Positions 24,161 through 32,599 are shown, counted from the first letter of the stretch. The stretch is 64,000 nucleotides of DNA from Bradyrhizobium sp. CSA207 (GCF_029051685.1 NZ_JAACFT010000012.1:1-64000), one strand, 5' to 3'. Notes: generated by a model from the sequence alone, not told the origin. Numbers and translations: made by a program.

Positions 24161-25525
24161 TCACAGCCCCTCGGGCACGGGCTGATCCCGGCCGATGAAG
24201 GCACCGTGTTGTTTCAACGTTTCCTGCAATACTTCGACCGGGATGTCACGCGGGATCCGGTTTCCCGACAGCGCCAGCCCCGCCGCGGAACCGGCCGCCT
24301 CGCCCATTACGAAACAGGCACCGGAGACCCGCGCCGCCGACTGACCCTCGTGGGTCATGGAGGCGCAGCGGCCGGCGACCAGCAGATTGTCGACGCCTTC
24401 GGGCACCAGCATCCGGTAGGGCAGCTCGTTATAGCCACGCGATTCCGGGATGGGCGGGAAGGTGAACACGACATCGCCGGGAACGTGGGCCTCGATCGGC
24501 CAGCCATTGACGCCGATGGAGTCCTCGAACGAGGCGCAGCCGAGCACGTCCTCGCCGCTGAGCTGGTAACCGCCCTTGATGCGGCGGGTCTCGCGGATGC
24601 CGAGCTGCGGCGGCAGATCGACGATGTAGGATTTTTCAAAGCCCGGCACGGTACGCAGGAATTCGAACGCGGCGAGCGCCTGTTTTCGGCCCTCGATCTC
24701 GCCGCGGGTGAGATCGTCGGGCTCGATGCCGTTGATGGCGTGGCCGTCCTCGCGCGCCACCTGCGTAAAGTTCACCCGCCATTCGATGCCGGACTTCTGC
24801 GGCCGCACGATCGCGCTTTTGCGCGGGAATTTGTGGGTGCCGGCGGCCAGCGCCTTTTCCATCAATTGCGGGATGGTCCGCCAGGCCTCGCCGGCCCTTT
24901 CGGGATCGATGCCGTTGAGACGGAGCATCATCGAGGGATACAGCGGATGGCCGTGCTCGTCGCCGACCTCGAACGGCGCGCCGGCCCAGACCGCGAGATC
25001 GCCGTCGCCGGAGCAGTCGATGAAGATCTCCGCGCGCACCGCCTGCCGGCCGGCCTTGGTCTCCACCATCAGCGCGTCGATGCGGCGATCGTCGCCCATC
25101 ACCACGCCGGCGCCGAGCGCATGGAAGAGGATGTGCACCTTGTGGCTGGCGAGGAGCTGGTCGGCCGCGATCTTGTAGGCCGCGGTGTCATAGGCCTGGG
25201 CGAACACCTTGCCGAGGATCAAGTGCGGCGCGTTGAGGCCGTTCAAGCGATCGATCCGCGCCAGCAATTCGGACGCCATGCCCTGCACCAGCCGGTGCGC
25301 CTGGCCATAGACATTGCCATGCAGGCCGCAGAAATTGGTGACGCCGGCAGCGGTGCCCATGCCGCCGAGGAAGCCGTAGCGCTCGATCAGCAGCGTCCGC
25401 CGTCCGGCGCGCGCAGCGGACGCTGCCGCCACGATGCCGGCCGGGCCGCCGCCGAGAACGACGACTTCATATTCGCCGTAGAGCGGCACTTGGCGCGCTG
25501 GTTCGTCGATCGTCGTGGCCCGCAT
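24161..25525 (-). CDS. FAD-dependent oxidoreductase (FAD_oxidored type)
   Basis: A 454-residue flavoprotein. The N-terminal dinucleotide-binding fold reads VVVLGGGPAGIVAAASAARAG near residues 21-41, followed by TLLIERYGFLGGMGTAAGV, the pattern of the FAD_oxidored family, which includes fumarate-reductase-like enzymes. A DCSGDGDLAVWAG motif appears near residue 165-177 and a C-terminal FAD motif ARVSGACFVMGEAAGSAAGLAL near 405-426. No cytochrome or Fe-S cysteines are seen. It is the first gene of the ABC transporter unit, 57 bases before the binding protein, so it probably oxidises or reduces the imported compound. I set ATG 25525, where the fold begins. Confidence 0.82.
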   Translation of the reverse strand: MRATTIDEPARQVPLYGEYEVVVLGGGPAGIVAAASAARAGRRTLLIERYGFLGGMGTAAGVTNFCGLHGNVYGQAHRLVQGMASELLARIDRLNGLNAPHLILGKVFAQAYDTAAYKIAADQLLASHKVHILFHALGAGVVMGDDRRIDALMVETKAGRQAVRAEIFIDCSGDGDLAVWAGAPFEVGDEHGHPLYPSMMLRLNGIDPERAGEAWRTIPQLMEKALAAGTHKFPRKSAIVRPQKSGIEWRVNFTQVAREDGHAINGIEPDDLTRGEIEGRKQALAAFEFLRTVPGFEKSYIVDLPPQLGIRETRRIKGGYQLSGEDVLGCASFEDSIGVNGWPIEAHVPGDVVFTFPPIPESRGYNELPYRMLVPEGVDNLLVAGRCASMTHEGQSAARVSGACFVMGEAAGSAAGLALSGNRIPRDIPVEVLQETLKQHGAFIGRDQPVPEGL

Positions 25526-25611
25526 GGCGCGTCCTATCCCTGAAATCCCTTGCTTGGCCCGACTATGAATTAACGCGGACCAAGCTACAATCCACCAAAA
25601 TAGGCGATCAG

Positions 25612-25630
25612 CTTTCTCGAATCGCGAAAG
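25612..25630. promoter_or_regulatory. Near-palindrome upstream of the LysR gene
   Basis: CTTTCTCGAATCGCGAAAG is symmetrical in most positions (outer CTTTC/GAAAG perfect). It ends six bases before the LysR ATG, in the 111-base divergent region shared with the FAD oxidoreductase gene. LysR proteins often bind imperfect palindromes in such regions, so autoregulation is plausible; the core T-N11-A pattern is not clear. Confidence 0.4.
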
Positions 25631-25636
25631 GTCGAG

Positions 25637-26521
25637 ATGGACATCCTGGTGAACCTTCAGGCCTTTCTCGCCACCGCAGACGCTGCCGGCTTCTCCGCCG
25701 CTGCAAGAAAGCTCAACGTCTCGACCTCGGTGGTCGCCAAGCGCGTCACGCAACTGGAGGCGCGGATCGGCACGCCGCTGTTTCATCGCTCGACCCGGCA
25801 ATTGCGGCTGACCGAGGCCGGCCAGCGCTATGTGCATCGCGCCCGCGGTCTGGTGGCCGACGCCACCGACCTGCTCTCGCGCATGGGCGAGAAGGGTCAC
25901 GATCTCGTCGACCATCTCCGCATCAAGGCGCCGACCTCGTTGACCGTCGCGCGGCTCGCCGATGCCTTCAGCGTCTTTCAGACGCAGAATCCGCTGGTCA
26001 AGCTCGATATCGTGCTGATCGATCGCCCGGTTGATCCCGTGACGGAAGGCTTCGACATCGCCATCGGTGCCTTCCCGCTTTCCTTCGGCGGGGTCGTTGA
26101 CGAGCCGCTATGTGCGCTGAAGCGGCTGCTCTGTGCCTCACCGGCCTATTTGAAGAAGCACGGCACACCAAAGCATCCACGCGACCTCGTCGATCATCGC
26201 TGCCTCAGCTTTCTGCCGACGGGCCCCGAATGGATTTTTGACGGCCCGCGCGGCCGCATCAGCGTCCAGGTCAGCCCGCTGCTCTCCTCGAACGAAGGCC
26301 ATGTGCTGGCGCGCAGCGCGATTGCCGGCAATGGCATCGCGCTGATCTCGCATTATCTTGTGGCAGGCGCCTTGCGCGACGGCACGCTCAAGCCGGTCTT
26401 GCGCGACTTTCCAATTCCAGAGCTGTGGGTGAAGGCCGCAATCCCCGAGCGGCGGCGCAACGCCGCCGCCGTGCAGGCGCTGCTGACGCTGCTGAAAGCG
26501 TCACTCGCATCGCCGCTGTAA
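25637..26521 (+). CDS. LysR-family transcriptional regulator
   Basis: A 294-residue LTTR. The N-terminal winged HTH spans residues 1-60 (FLATADAAGFSAAARKLNVSTSVVAKRVTQLEARIGTPLFHR, quoted in part), followed by the usual linker helix and STRQLRLTEAGQRYV. The inducer-binding domain covers about 90-290. The CrgA-like subgroup is suggested by the DPVTEGFDIAIGA and RLLCASPAYLKKHG stretches. It is divergent from the FAD oxidoreductase and ABC transporter genes with 111 bases between, the classical arrangement of a LysR activator and its target operon. Confidence 0.93.
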   Translation: MDILVNLQAFLATADAAGFSAAARKLNVSTSVVAKRVTQLEARIGTPLFHRSTRQLRLTEAGQRYVHRARGLVADATDLLSRMGEKGHDLVDHLRIKAPTSLTVARLADAFSVFQTQNPLVKLDIVLIDRPVDPVTEGFDIAIGAFPLSFGGVVDEPLCALKRLLCASPAYLKKHGTPKHPRDLVDHRCLSFLPTGPEWIFDGPRGRISVQVSPLLSSNEGHVLARSAIAGNGIALISHYLVAGALRDGTLKPVLRDFPIPELWVKAAIPERRRNAAAVQALLTLLKASLASPL

Positions 26522-26527
26522 AGGCCC

Positions 26528-26632
26528 GTAGCCCGGATGGAGCGCAAGCGTAATCCGGGTTTCGTGCCACGCGGGGCAGTCGCGAGATTCGGTTGGTCCG
26601 TCCCGGATTGCGCTTCGCTTCATCCGGGCTAC
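26528..26632. repeat. Inverted repeat, GTAGCCCGGATG family
   Basis: The arms GTAGCCCGGATGGAGCGCAA and GCGCTTCGCTTCATCCGGG with CTAC mirror each other over about 28 bases, with 45 bases between. This is another type of dispersed extragenic element known by eye from Bradyrhizobium intergenic DNA. Only one copy is in the window. Confidence 0.75.
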
Positions 26633-26690
26633 AAGCTGTTTTCAAAGGTTGCAGTTGCCCTTCATCGGCCGACCTGAGAGAAGTGGCGCC

Positions 26691-26963
26691 ATGGATTCGA
26701 CCCTCGCGAAACTCGTCCCGCCTGCCTTGATCGCCCTGTTGATCTCAGCCGCGCCCGCCGCAGCTGTGGAGCAGAACTGCCGCTTCATCCAGGCCAAGCC
26801 CGAGCGCGAGGCCTGCTACAAGCGGCAGGAGGAAGAGCTCGCGGCGAAACGCAAGCCCGTCGTGCCGATTGACAACGGCAAGGCATTCGAATCAGCGCGG
26901 CAGATGCGGCAGGACGACGAAGCCGTCTACCGCAGCATCCAGGGTATATGCCGCGGCTGCTGA
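26691..26963 (+). CDS. Small exported hypothetical protein
   Basis: A 90-residue protein with an N-terminal signal peptide (MDSTLAKLVPPALIALLISA, cleavage likely after AAAVE region near 29). The mature part of about 60 residues is charged and contains four cysteines, including CRFIQAKPEREACYKRQEEEL and the terminal CRGC. A conserved-looking CRFIQxKxEREACY pattern recalls small rhizobial proteins of unknown function. ATG 26691 is chosen over an in-frame ATG at 26649 because only then does the protein begin with the signal peptide. It precedes a convergent crotonase gene by 13 bases. Confidence 0.65.
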   Translation: MDSTLAKLVPPALIALLISAAPAAAVEQNCRFIQAKPEREACYKRQEEELAAKRKPVVPIDNGKAFESARQMRQDDEAVYRSIQGICRGC

Positions 26964-26976
26964 GCGGCGCGCGCAT

Positions 26977-27780
26977 TCAGCCATTGCCGCTCGTCCAATT
27001 CGCCGCCCGCTTCTCGGCAAACGACGCCAACCCCTCTGCCGCCTCGGCGCTCTGCCGCTTCACCGAATGCAGGTGAACCAGCCGCGCATAGGCGGCATCG
27101 TCCACCGCCATGCCGCCAAACGAGCTCTCCAGCGCGAGCCGCTTGGTCTCGGCCATCGCCTCCGGTCCGTTGGCGAGCAGCTGCTCGACCACCTTGGTAC
27201 CGGCAGCCTCCAGTTCGGCGAGCGGCACCACCTCATGGACGAGGCCGATGCGGCGGGCGTCCTCGGCGCCGAAGCGCTCGCCGGTAAGTGCGTAACGGCG
27301 GACCTGCCGCACGCCGATGGCGTCGCAGAGTTGCGGAATGATGATCGCGGCGGTCAGGCCCCAGCGCACCTCCGTGATCGAGAACAGGGCATTATCGGCG
27401 GCGATGACGACATCGCAGGCGGCGATCACGCCGGTGCCGCCGCCAAAACAGCCGCCCTGCACCAATGCCACGGTCGGGATCGGCAAGGTGTTGAGCCGCT
27501 GCACCGCCTCGAACGTCGCGCGGGACGCCGCCTCGTTCGCATCAGTCGATTGCGGCCGCACGCCGTTGATCCATTTGAGATCGGCGCCGGCCTGAAAATG
27601 CTTGCCGTTGCCGCGGAGCACGACGACACGCAGATTGGACTGCTTGCCCAATTCGTCCATGGCCGCGAGCACGCCTGCGATCAATGCGCCGTCATAGGCA
27701 TTGTTCACCTCCGGACGGTTCAAGGTCACGGTCGCGACGCCACGCTCATCTAAGGTCCACAGGACGGGGCTGGCGGTCAT
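26977..27780 (-). CDS. Enoyl-CoA hydratase/isomerase family protein
   Basis: A 267-residue crotonase-fold enzyme. The oxyanion-hole stretches are VVVLRGNGKHFQAGADLKW near residue 53-71 and LVQGGCFGGGTGVIAACDVVIA near 104-125. The following FSITEVRWGLTAAIIIPQL resembles 3-methylglutaconyl-CoA hydratase-like members of leucine or isoprenoid breakdown. The catalytic acid is probably the Glu in ITEVRWG. A ribosome-binding site GGAGGAT precedes ATG 27780. It is a single gene; no leucine-degradation partners sit beside it, so the substrate is open. Confidence 0.88.
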   Translation of the reverse strand: MTASPVLWTLDERGVATVTLNRPEVNNAYDGALIAGVLAAMDELGKQSNLRVVVLRGNGKHFQAGADLKWINGVRPQSTDANEAASRATFEAVQRLNTLPIPTVALVQGGCFGGGTGVIAACDVVIAADNALFSITEVRWGLTAAIIIPQLCDAIGVRQVRRYALTGERFGAEDARRIGLVHEVVPLAELEAAGTKVVEQLLANGPEAMAETKRLALESSFGGMAVDDAAYARLVHLHSVKRQSAEAAEGLASFAEKRAANWTSGNG

Positions 27781-27953
27781 CGGCGATCCTCCGGTCGGTT
27801 CATTTGCCGCGCACTATGGCCGAGGCCGCGCGCCCCGATCCATATCTTTCCGTCGTAGGGAGGCCGCGTCCATCGCATGGCGGGTTGTGCCATGCTGGAG
27901 TCGGGCGGCAGCCAAGGGACCAGGCAAAGCGATCAGGGACGGGACATCACATC

Positions 27954-28928
27954 ATGCGCATCTGCATTTTCGGCGCGGGCGCCGTCGGCAGCCACATCGC
28001 GGTCAGGCTGGCCCGTGCCGGCCATGAGGTCTCGTGCGTGATGCGGGGCGCGCATCTCGAAGCGGTGCGCGCGGGCGGCCTGAAGCTGCGCGTCGGCGAT
28101 TCCGAGGTGAGCGCCAAGGTGAACGCCACCGGCGATCCGGCCCAGCTCGGACCGCAGGATGTCGTCATCAGCACGCTGAAGGCCACCGCGCTTCAGGGGC
28201 TCGTTGCCAGCCTCAAACCATTGCTCGGCGAAGACACTGCGATCGTGTTCGCCCAGAACGGTATTCCCTGGTGGTACGGGATTGGCCTGCCGCCGCGGCA
28301 CCCGACCCCGCCCGACATCTCCTTCCTCGACCCGGGTGGACGGCTGCGCGCCTGCATTCCGAAAGAACGGATCGTCGGTGGGGTGGTCTTCTCCTCCAAC
28401 GAGGTGATCGCGCCGGGCGTGGTGCAAAACCTCACGCCCGATCGCAACCGTCTGCTGGTCGGAGAATGCGACGACCGCAATTGCGAGCGCATCACCAGGC
28501 TCCGCGGGGTTCTGAACGACGCACGGCTGGAATCGCCGCCGGTGGCCGATATCCGTGAGGCGATCTGGTCAAAGTTGCTGACCAACATGTCGCTGTCGGT
28601 GCTGTGCCTGCTCACCGGCCAGACCGCGCGCGGCGTGCGCGACGATCCTGCTTTTGCCGAGGTCATTCCGCGCATGCTGAACGAGGCCAACGAGATCGCG
28701 CAGCACTTCATCCCCGAGGTCAAGCGCGTGTCACGCAGCGGCCCCGCCCCCAACCACAAGCCGTCACTGCTGCAGGATTACGAGCTCGGCCGCGCCATGG
28801 AGATCGACGTGCTGGTGAAGGCGCCTGCCGCCTTCGCGCGCGCTGCCGGCCTGTCGACACCGACGCTCGATTTGATCGCCGCGCTTGCCATTCAGAAGGC
28901 GCGTGACAAGGGGCTTTATGCGGCGTGA
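27954..28928 (+). CDS. 2-dehydropantoate 2-reductase family protein (PanE-like, first copy)
   Basis: A 324-residue ketopantoate reductase-fold enzyme. The NADP-binding motif ICIFGAGAVGSHIAVRLARAGH is at the very start. The mid-region has VISTLKATALQGLV, AQNGIPWWYG and, in the C-domain, EAIWSKLLTNMSLSVLCLLTGQ, with the conserved Lys near residue 203. The long insertion around IGLPPRHPTPPDISFLDPGGR is unlike classical PanE and typical of members whose substrate is not ketopantoate. A second paralogue is at 38.6 kb. ATG 27954 is where the Rossmann fold starts. Assignment to pantothenate synthesis is not supported by neighbours. Confidence 0.85.
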   Translation: MRICIFGAGAVGSHIAVRLARAGHEVSCVMRGAHLEAVRAGGLKLRVGDSEVSAKVNATGDPAQLGPQDVVISTLKATALQGLVASLKPLLGEDTAIVFAQNGIPWWYGIGLPPRHPTPPDISFLDPGGRLRACIPKERIVGGVVFSSNEVIAPGVVQNLTPDRNRLLVGECDDRNCERITRLRGVLNDARLESPPVADIREAIWSKLLTNMSLSVLCLLTGQTARGVRDDPAFAEVIPRMLNEANEIAQHFIPEVKRVSRSGPAPNHKPSLLQDYELGRAMEIDVLVKAPAAFARAAGLSTPTLDLIAALAIQKARDKGLYAA

Positions 28929-28931
28929 GTC

Positions 28932-29609
28932 TCAGGCGAGCTCGTCGATCCAGGCGGCAAGCGTATCGAGCACCTCCGCAAGTGCCTCGTCATTGCTGCG
29001 GCCGGACTTGCGCAGCACCGCGAAGGAGTGATCGCCGCCTGCGACCTCGTGCAGCTTCGCCTTCGGACCGAGCCCCGCGATGACCGGCTTGAGGGTGGCG
29101 AGATCGGCGAGCCTATCGCGCGTACCCTGCAGGAATAGCATGGGGATGTCGACGCGGGCGAGGTGCTCGGCACGCTCGGTCGACGGCTTGTTGTCGGCAT
29201 GCAGAGGAAAGCCGAGGAAGGCGAGCCCTTTTACCCCTGGCAGCGGCGCTTTGGACTGTGCCTGCGATGTCATGCGACCGCCGAACGATTTGCCGCCCGC
29301 GACGAGCGGCACGCCGGGGCACAGCCGCGCGGCCTCCTCGACCGCCGCACCGATGGTGGCGTGCGCGACCGCCGGCTGGTCGGGACGCCCCTGTTTCTTC
29401 TCCATATAGGGAAAATTGAAGCGAAACGTCGCAATGCTGCGGTTCGCCAGGCCTGCTGCGATCTTGTCCATGAACGCATGCCGCATGTCGGCGCCGGCGC
29501 CGTGTGCCAGGACGTAGCAGGCGCGCGCATTATCCGGCTGCGTCAGGATCGCCGAGACGCTGCCGATGCGCTCGATGTCGAGCTTGAGCTCTGTCGCCTT
29601 GGCGGTCAT
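28932..29609 (-). CDS. Alpha/beta hydrolase (KANL3/Tex30-like)
   Basis: A 225-residue alpha/beta hydrolase. The opening ACYVLAHGAGADMRHAFMDKIAAGL contains the HGAG oxyanion motif, VAGGKSFGGRMTS carries the nucleophile Ser in GKSFGG, FLQGTRDRLADLATL gives the acid Asp, and GGDHSF gives the catalytic His near residue 195. The family is named after KANL3/Tex30 and is thought to be a dienelactone-hydrolase relative; its substrate is unknown. It overlaps the upstream TetR gene by four bases (ATGA), so both are one unit. The gene may therefore respond to the same signal as the divergent SDR. Confidence 0.85.
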   Translation of the reverse strand: MTAKATELKLDIERIGSVSAILTQPDNARACYVLAHGAGADMRHAFMDKIAAGLANRSIATFRFNFPYMEKKQGRPDQPAVAHATIGAAVEEAARLCPGVPLVAGGKSFGGRMTSQAQSKAPLPGVKGLAFLGFPLHADNKPSTERAEHLARVDIPMLFLQGTRDRLADLATLKPVIAGLGPKAKLHEVAGGDHSFAVLRKSGRSNDEALAEVLDTLAAWIDELA

Positions 29610-30283
29610 GGCGCTTTCAACCCTCGATCTGCACTTGGCGGCGCGCTGCTCGCCGGCCAGAGATAATTCAGGACACGATTGAGCGTCGTCATGATCTCGC
29701 GGTGTCCGGCCTCGCTCCTCACCGGGCCGAATTTTCCCTCGAGCGCAAGTTTGGCAAAGCCGTGAACGGTCGACCAGGCCGCCGCGGCCGCGGTCTTCGC
29801 CTCCTTCGCAGTCCCGCCGACGAGTTCGGCGATGATGATCTCGAACTCGTGGCCGGCCGCCCTGCTCGCCTGCACCAGACGCGCATCGTCCGCGACGAGG
29901 CGCTTGTTGGCAAACATCATCTGGAAGCGGCCGGGATGCTTCAGCGCGAATTCGACATAGGCCATGCCCTGGGCGTGGAGCTTTTCGCGCGCACCCTGCC
30001 TGCGGGACGCAGCATCCCGCAGCGCGCCGGCAAGCGCCTCATAGCCGCGAATCGCCACCTCCGTCAGCAGGCCCTGCGCATTGCCGAAATGATGCGAGGG
30101 TGCGGCCGGGGACACGCCAGCGCGGCGGGCTGCCTCGCGCAACGTGAAACCTTCGGCGCCTTGCTCGGCAAGAATGGCCTCGCTCGCCGCGATCAGGGCC
30201 TCCTGAAGCTCACCATGATGATAGCCGGCTTCCGACTTCGGAACCCTGTGGCTCGGCTTGGCGCGCGCGTTCGGCTTCGTCAT
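29606..30283 (-). CDS. TetR/AcrR-family transcriptional regulator
   Basis: A 225-residue regulator. The DNA-binding domain spans about residues 20-68: ALIAASEAILAEQGAEGFTLREAARRAGVSPAAPSHHFGNAQGLLTEVA (quoted in part), a clear TetR HTH. The C-domain resembles the TetR_C_WHG type (WSTVHGFAKLAL). The N-terminal 15 residues are basic. It is divergent from an SDR gene, with 74 bases between and two tandem palindromic sites therein. It is translationally coupled to the hydrolase gene. It probably represses itself, the hydrolase and the SDR. Confidence 0.92.
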   Translation of the reverse strand: MTKPNARAKPSHRVPKSEAGYHHGELQEALIAASEAILAEQGAEGFTLREAARRAGVSPAAPSHHFGNAQGLLTEVAIRGYEALAGALRDAASRRQGAREKLHAQGMAYVEFALKHPGRFQMMFANKRLVADDARLVQASRAAGHEFEIIIAELVGGTAKEAKTAAAAAWSTVHGFAKLALEGKFGPVRSEAGHREIMTTLNRVLNYLWPASSAPPSADRGLKAP

Positions 30284-30287
30284 GTAT

Positions 30288-30306
30288 ATCTTGACACTGT
30301 TCAGAT
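30288..30306. promoter_or_regulatory. TetR operator 1
   Basis: ATCTTGACACTGTTCAGAT is an imperfect palindrome (outer ATCT/AGAT and inner ACA/TGT perfect). It begins five bases upstream of the TetR start codon, so binding would also block translation-proximal transcription of tetR. It contains TTGACA (30291-30296), which could be the -35 of the divergent SDR promoter. Confidence 0.75.
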
Positions 30307-30318
30307 TGCGGATTATCT

Positions 30319-30337
30319 ATCTTAACACTGTTTAGAT
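30319..30337. promoter_or_regulatory. TetR operator 2
   Basis: ATCTTAACACTGTTTAGAT repeats operator 1 with 17 of 19 bases identical, and the same symmetry. The two sites are 31 bases apart centre to centre, close to three helical turns, so two dimers would sit on the same face of the DNA. It lies 21 bases before the SDR start. Confidence 0.75.
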
Positions 30338-30357
30338 CGAGCGGCCGGGAGTTCGAA

Positions 30358-31302
30358 ATGACCGAAATGCAGCATAGCACCGCGCCCTCCCGCGTAAAGC
30401 GGCGTCATCTGGTCGGCGGCGCCGCGCTGGGCATGCTGGCGAGCGCCATCGGCGGACTTGCCGGCGGCATGGCGCTCGGCCAGGGCGCGACGCTGCCGCA
30501 GCAGAAGCCGAGCGGCAGGCGGCGCTTCGCCGACAAGACCATCATCGTGACCGGCGGCACATCGGGGATCGGCCGCGCCGCGGCGATCATGTTTGCTGCC
30601 GAAGGCGGCAAGGTGGTGTTCTGCGGACGCAATGTCGAGCGCGGGACACGGGTGGAGGACGAGATCAAGGCGGGCGGCGGCAACGCAACCTTCGTCCGTG
30701 CCGACGTCCGCAACGAGGCCGAGGTCAAGGCCTTGGTCGACAAGACAATCGAGCTTCATGGCCGCCTCGACATGGCTTTCAACAATGCGGGCATCTCCAT
30801 AGAAAAGCCGCTGCATCAGTACAGCGCTGCCGAATTCGACGACGTGATCAATACCGACCTGCGCGGCGTGTTCCTGTCGATGAAGTACCAGATTCCGCAC
30901 ATGCTGCAGAAGGGTGGATCGATCGTGGTTACCTCGTCATCCAATGCCATCGCCACGACGGCGAACCGCTCGGCCTATTCCGCGGCCAAGCGCGGGCTTG
31001 TCGGCATGGTTCAGGCCGCAGCGCTCGAATATGCCCAGTACGGCATCCGCATCAACACCCTGATCCCCGGCACCACGGACACGCCATTCATCCGCCGGCT
31101 CGCCGGCATGGAAAATCTCCCCGATGCGGCTTGGCACGTGGCAATCGCGCAATGGGCCAAAAGCCATGTGCCGGGGATGCAGCGCGTGGCGACGGCAGAA
31201 GAGATCGCGGCCTTCGCACTCGTGCTCGCCTCGGACGATCATCCCTACACGACCGGCGGCCAGTTCATCATCGACGGCGGCAAAACGGCGCAGGCGGGAT
31301 AG
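30358..31302 (+). CDS. SDR-family oxidoreductase with Tat-like signal
   Basis: A 314-residue classical short-chain dehydrogenase/reductase. The cofactor motif is TGGTSGIGRAAAIMFA near residues 64-79. The NNAGISIEKP stretch follows, with active-site Ser in VVTSSSNA and catalytic YSAAK near 209-213. Unusually for an SDR, the first 45 residues read like a twin-arginine signal: SRVKRRHLVGGAALGMLASAIGG followed by GMALGQG. Export of the folded enzyme to the periplasm is therefore possible. It is divergent from TetR with twin operators and has a GGGAG ribosome-binding site. The substrate is unknown. Confidence 0.85.
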   Translation: MTEMQHSTAPSRVKRRHLVGGAALGMLASAIGGLAGGMALGQGATLPQQKPSGRRRFADKTIIVTGGTSGIGRAAAIMFAAEGGKVVFCGRNVERGTRVEDEIKAGGGNATFVRADVRNEAEVKALVDKTIELHGRLDMAFNNAGISIEKPLHQYSAAEFDDVINTDLRGVFLSMKYQIPHMLQKGGSIVVTSSSNAIATTANRSAYSAAKRGLVGMVQAAALEYAQYGIRINTLIPGTTDTPFIRRLAGMENLPDAAWHVAIAQWAKSHVPGMQRVATAEEIAAFALVLASDDHPYTTGGQFIIDGGKTAQAG

Positions 31303-31436
31303 GGCATCTGCCGGCGCAGCCTCAAGACACAATCATTGGCAGCTTCGGCTGGCGTAGCAACGCGGCGGGCTTGCGCTCGCGTCTGGCCTTGTGGCACGGC
31401 TGAGCGGGCACATCGCCAGCAACGATCGAGGCCGCC

Positions 31437-32582
31437 ATGTCCTACCGCTCCTCCTGGATGACCGAAGAGCTCGATGTCTTCCGCGACCAGTTCCGGAAAT
31501 ATCTCGCCAAGGACCTGGCGCCGCATGCCGAGAAGTGGCGCGAGCAGAAGATGGTCGATCGCTTTGCCTGGCGCGGGCTCGGCGAGATGGGCGCGCTGCT
31601 GGCGAGCGTGCCCGAGGCATACGGCGGATTGGGTGCGAGCTTCGCCTACGACGCCGCGGTGCTGGAAGATCTCGAAAGCACAGTGCCGGAACTGACGACC
31701 GGCGTCTCCGTGCACAGCGCCATCGTCGCCCACTACATCCTCAACTACGGCTCGGAAGACCAGAAGAAGCGCTGGCTGCCGAAGATGGCATCGGGCGAAA
31801 TGGTCGGCGCAGTCGCCATGACCGAGCCCGGCACCGGCTCGGATCTTCAGGCGGTCAAGACAACAGCGAAGAAGCAGGGCAATTCCTACGTCATCAACGG
31901 CGAGAAGACGTTCATCACCAACGGCCAGGCCGCCGATCTCGTCATCGTCGTCGCGCGCACCGGGGATGCCGGCGCTAAGGGCATTTCGCTGATCGTGGTC
32001 GAGACCGCAGGCGCGGACGGTTACAAGCGCGGGCGCAACCTCGACAAGATCGGGCTGCACGCCTCCGACACCTCCGAGCTGTTCTTCGACAACGTCACCG
32101 TGCCGCCGGAAAACCTGCTCGGCGGCGAGGAAGGCCAGGGCTTTGTGCAGCTGATGCAGCAATTGCCGCAGGAGCGCCTCGCGCTCGCGGTCGGCGCCGT
32201 CGCCGCGATGGAGCGCGCGATCAAGCTCACCACCGAATACACCAAGGAGCGGAAAGCGTTCGGCAAGCCGCTGATGGACTTCCAGAACACCGCCTTCAAG
32301 CTCGCCGAGCGCAAGACCGAGGCGATGATCGCGCGCGTCTTCGTCGACTGGTGCATCGAACGCCTGGTCGCAAAGGACCTCGACACCGTCACGGCGTCGA
32401 TGGCGAAATACTGGTGCTCGGAAAAACAGGTCGAGACCGCTGACGAATGCCTCCAGCTGTTCGGCGGCTACGGCTACATGCAGGAATATCCGATCTCGCG
32501 CATCTTCATCGATTCCCGCATCCAGAAGATCTATGGCGGCACCAACGAGATCATGAAGCTGCTGATTGCTAGGTCGCTGTAG
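31437..32582 (+). CDS. Acyl-CoA dehydrogenase (LCAD/IVD-like)
   Basis: A 381-residue FAD enzyme that makes 2,3-enoyl-CoA. The family signatures AVAMTEPGTGSDLQAVKT (FAD/substrate contact) and QLFGGYGYMQEYPISRIFIDSRIQKIYGGTNEIM (in part) are present. The catalytic base is probably Glu246 in LPQERLALAVG, the helix-G position used in long-chain and isovaleryl-CoA dehydrogenases, since the C-terminal motif has Gly instead of Glu (IYGGT). The substrate is not predictable; long or branched acyl-CoA is likely. It stands alone, convergent with an amidohydrolase gene. Confidence 0.92.
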   Translation: MSYRSSWMTEELDVFRDQFRKYLAKDLAPHAEKWREQKMVDRFAWRGLGEMGALLASVPEAYGGLGASFAYDAAVLEDLESTVPELTTGVSVHSAIVAHYILNYGSEDQKKRWLPKMASGEMVGAVAMTEPGTGSDLQAVKTTAKKQGNSYVINGEKTFITNGQAADLVIVVARTGDAGAKGISLIVVETAGADGYKRGRNLDKIGLHASDTSELFFDNVTVPPENLLGGEEGQGFVQLMQQLPQERLALAVGAVAAMERAIKLTTEYTKERKAFGKPLMDFQNTAFKLAERKTEAMIARVFVDWCIERLVAKDLDTVTASMAKYWCSEKQVETADECLQLFGGYGYMQEYPISRIFIDSRIQKIYGGTNEIMKLLIARSL

Positions 32583-32599
32583 GGCGGGAGGCACCACCG

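Noticed and set aside
23660..25543. A long plus-strand open frame of about 627 codons opposite the FAD oxidoreductase gene
   Set aside because: The minus-strand protein has clear FAD motifs and family character; the plus-strand reading is Arg/Ala/His-rich without domains and crosses two real genes.
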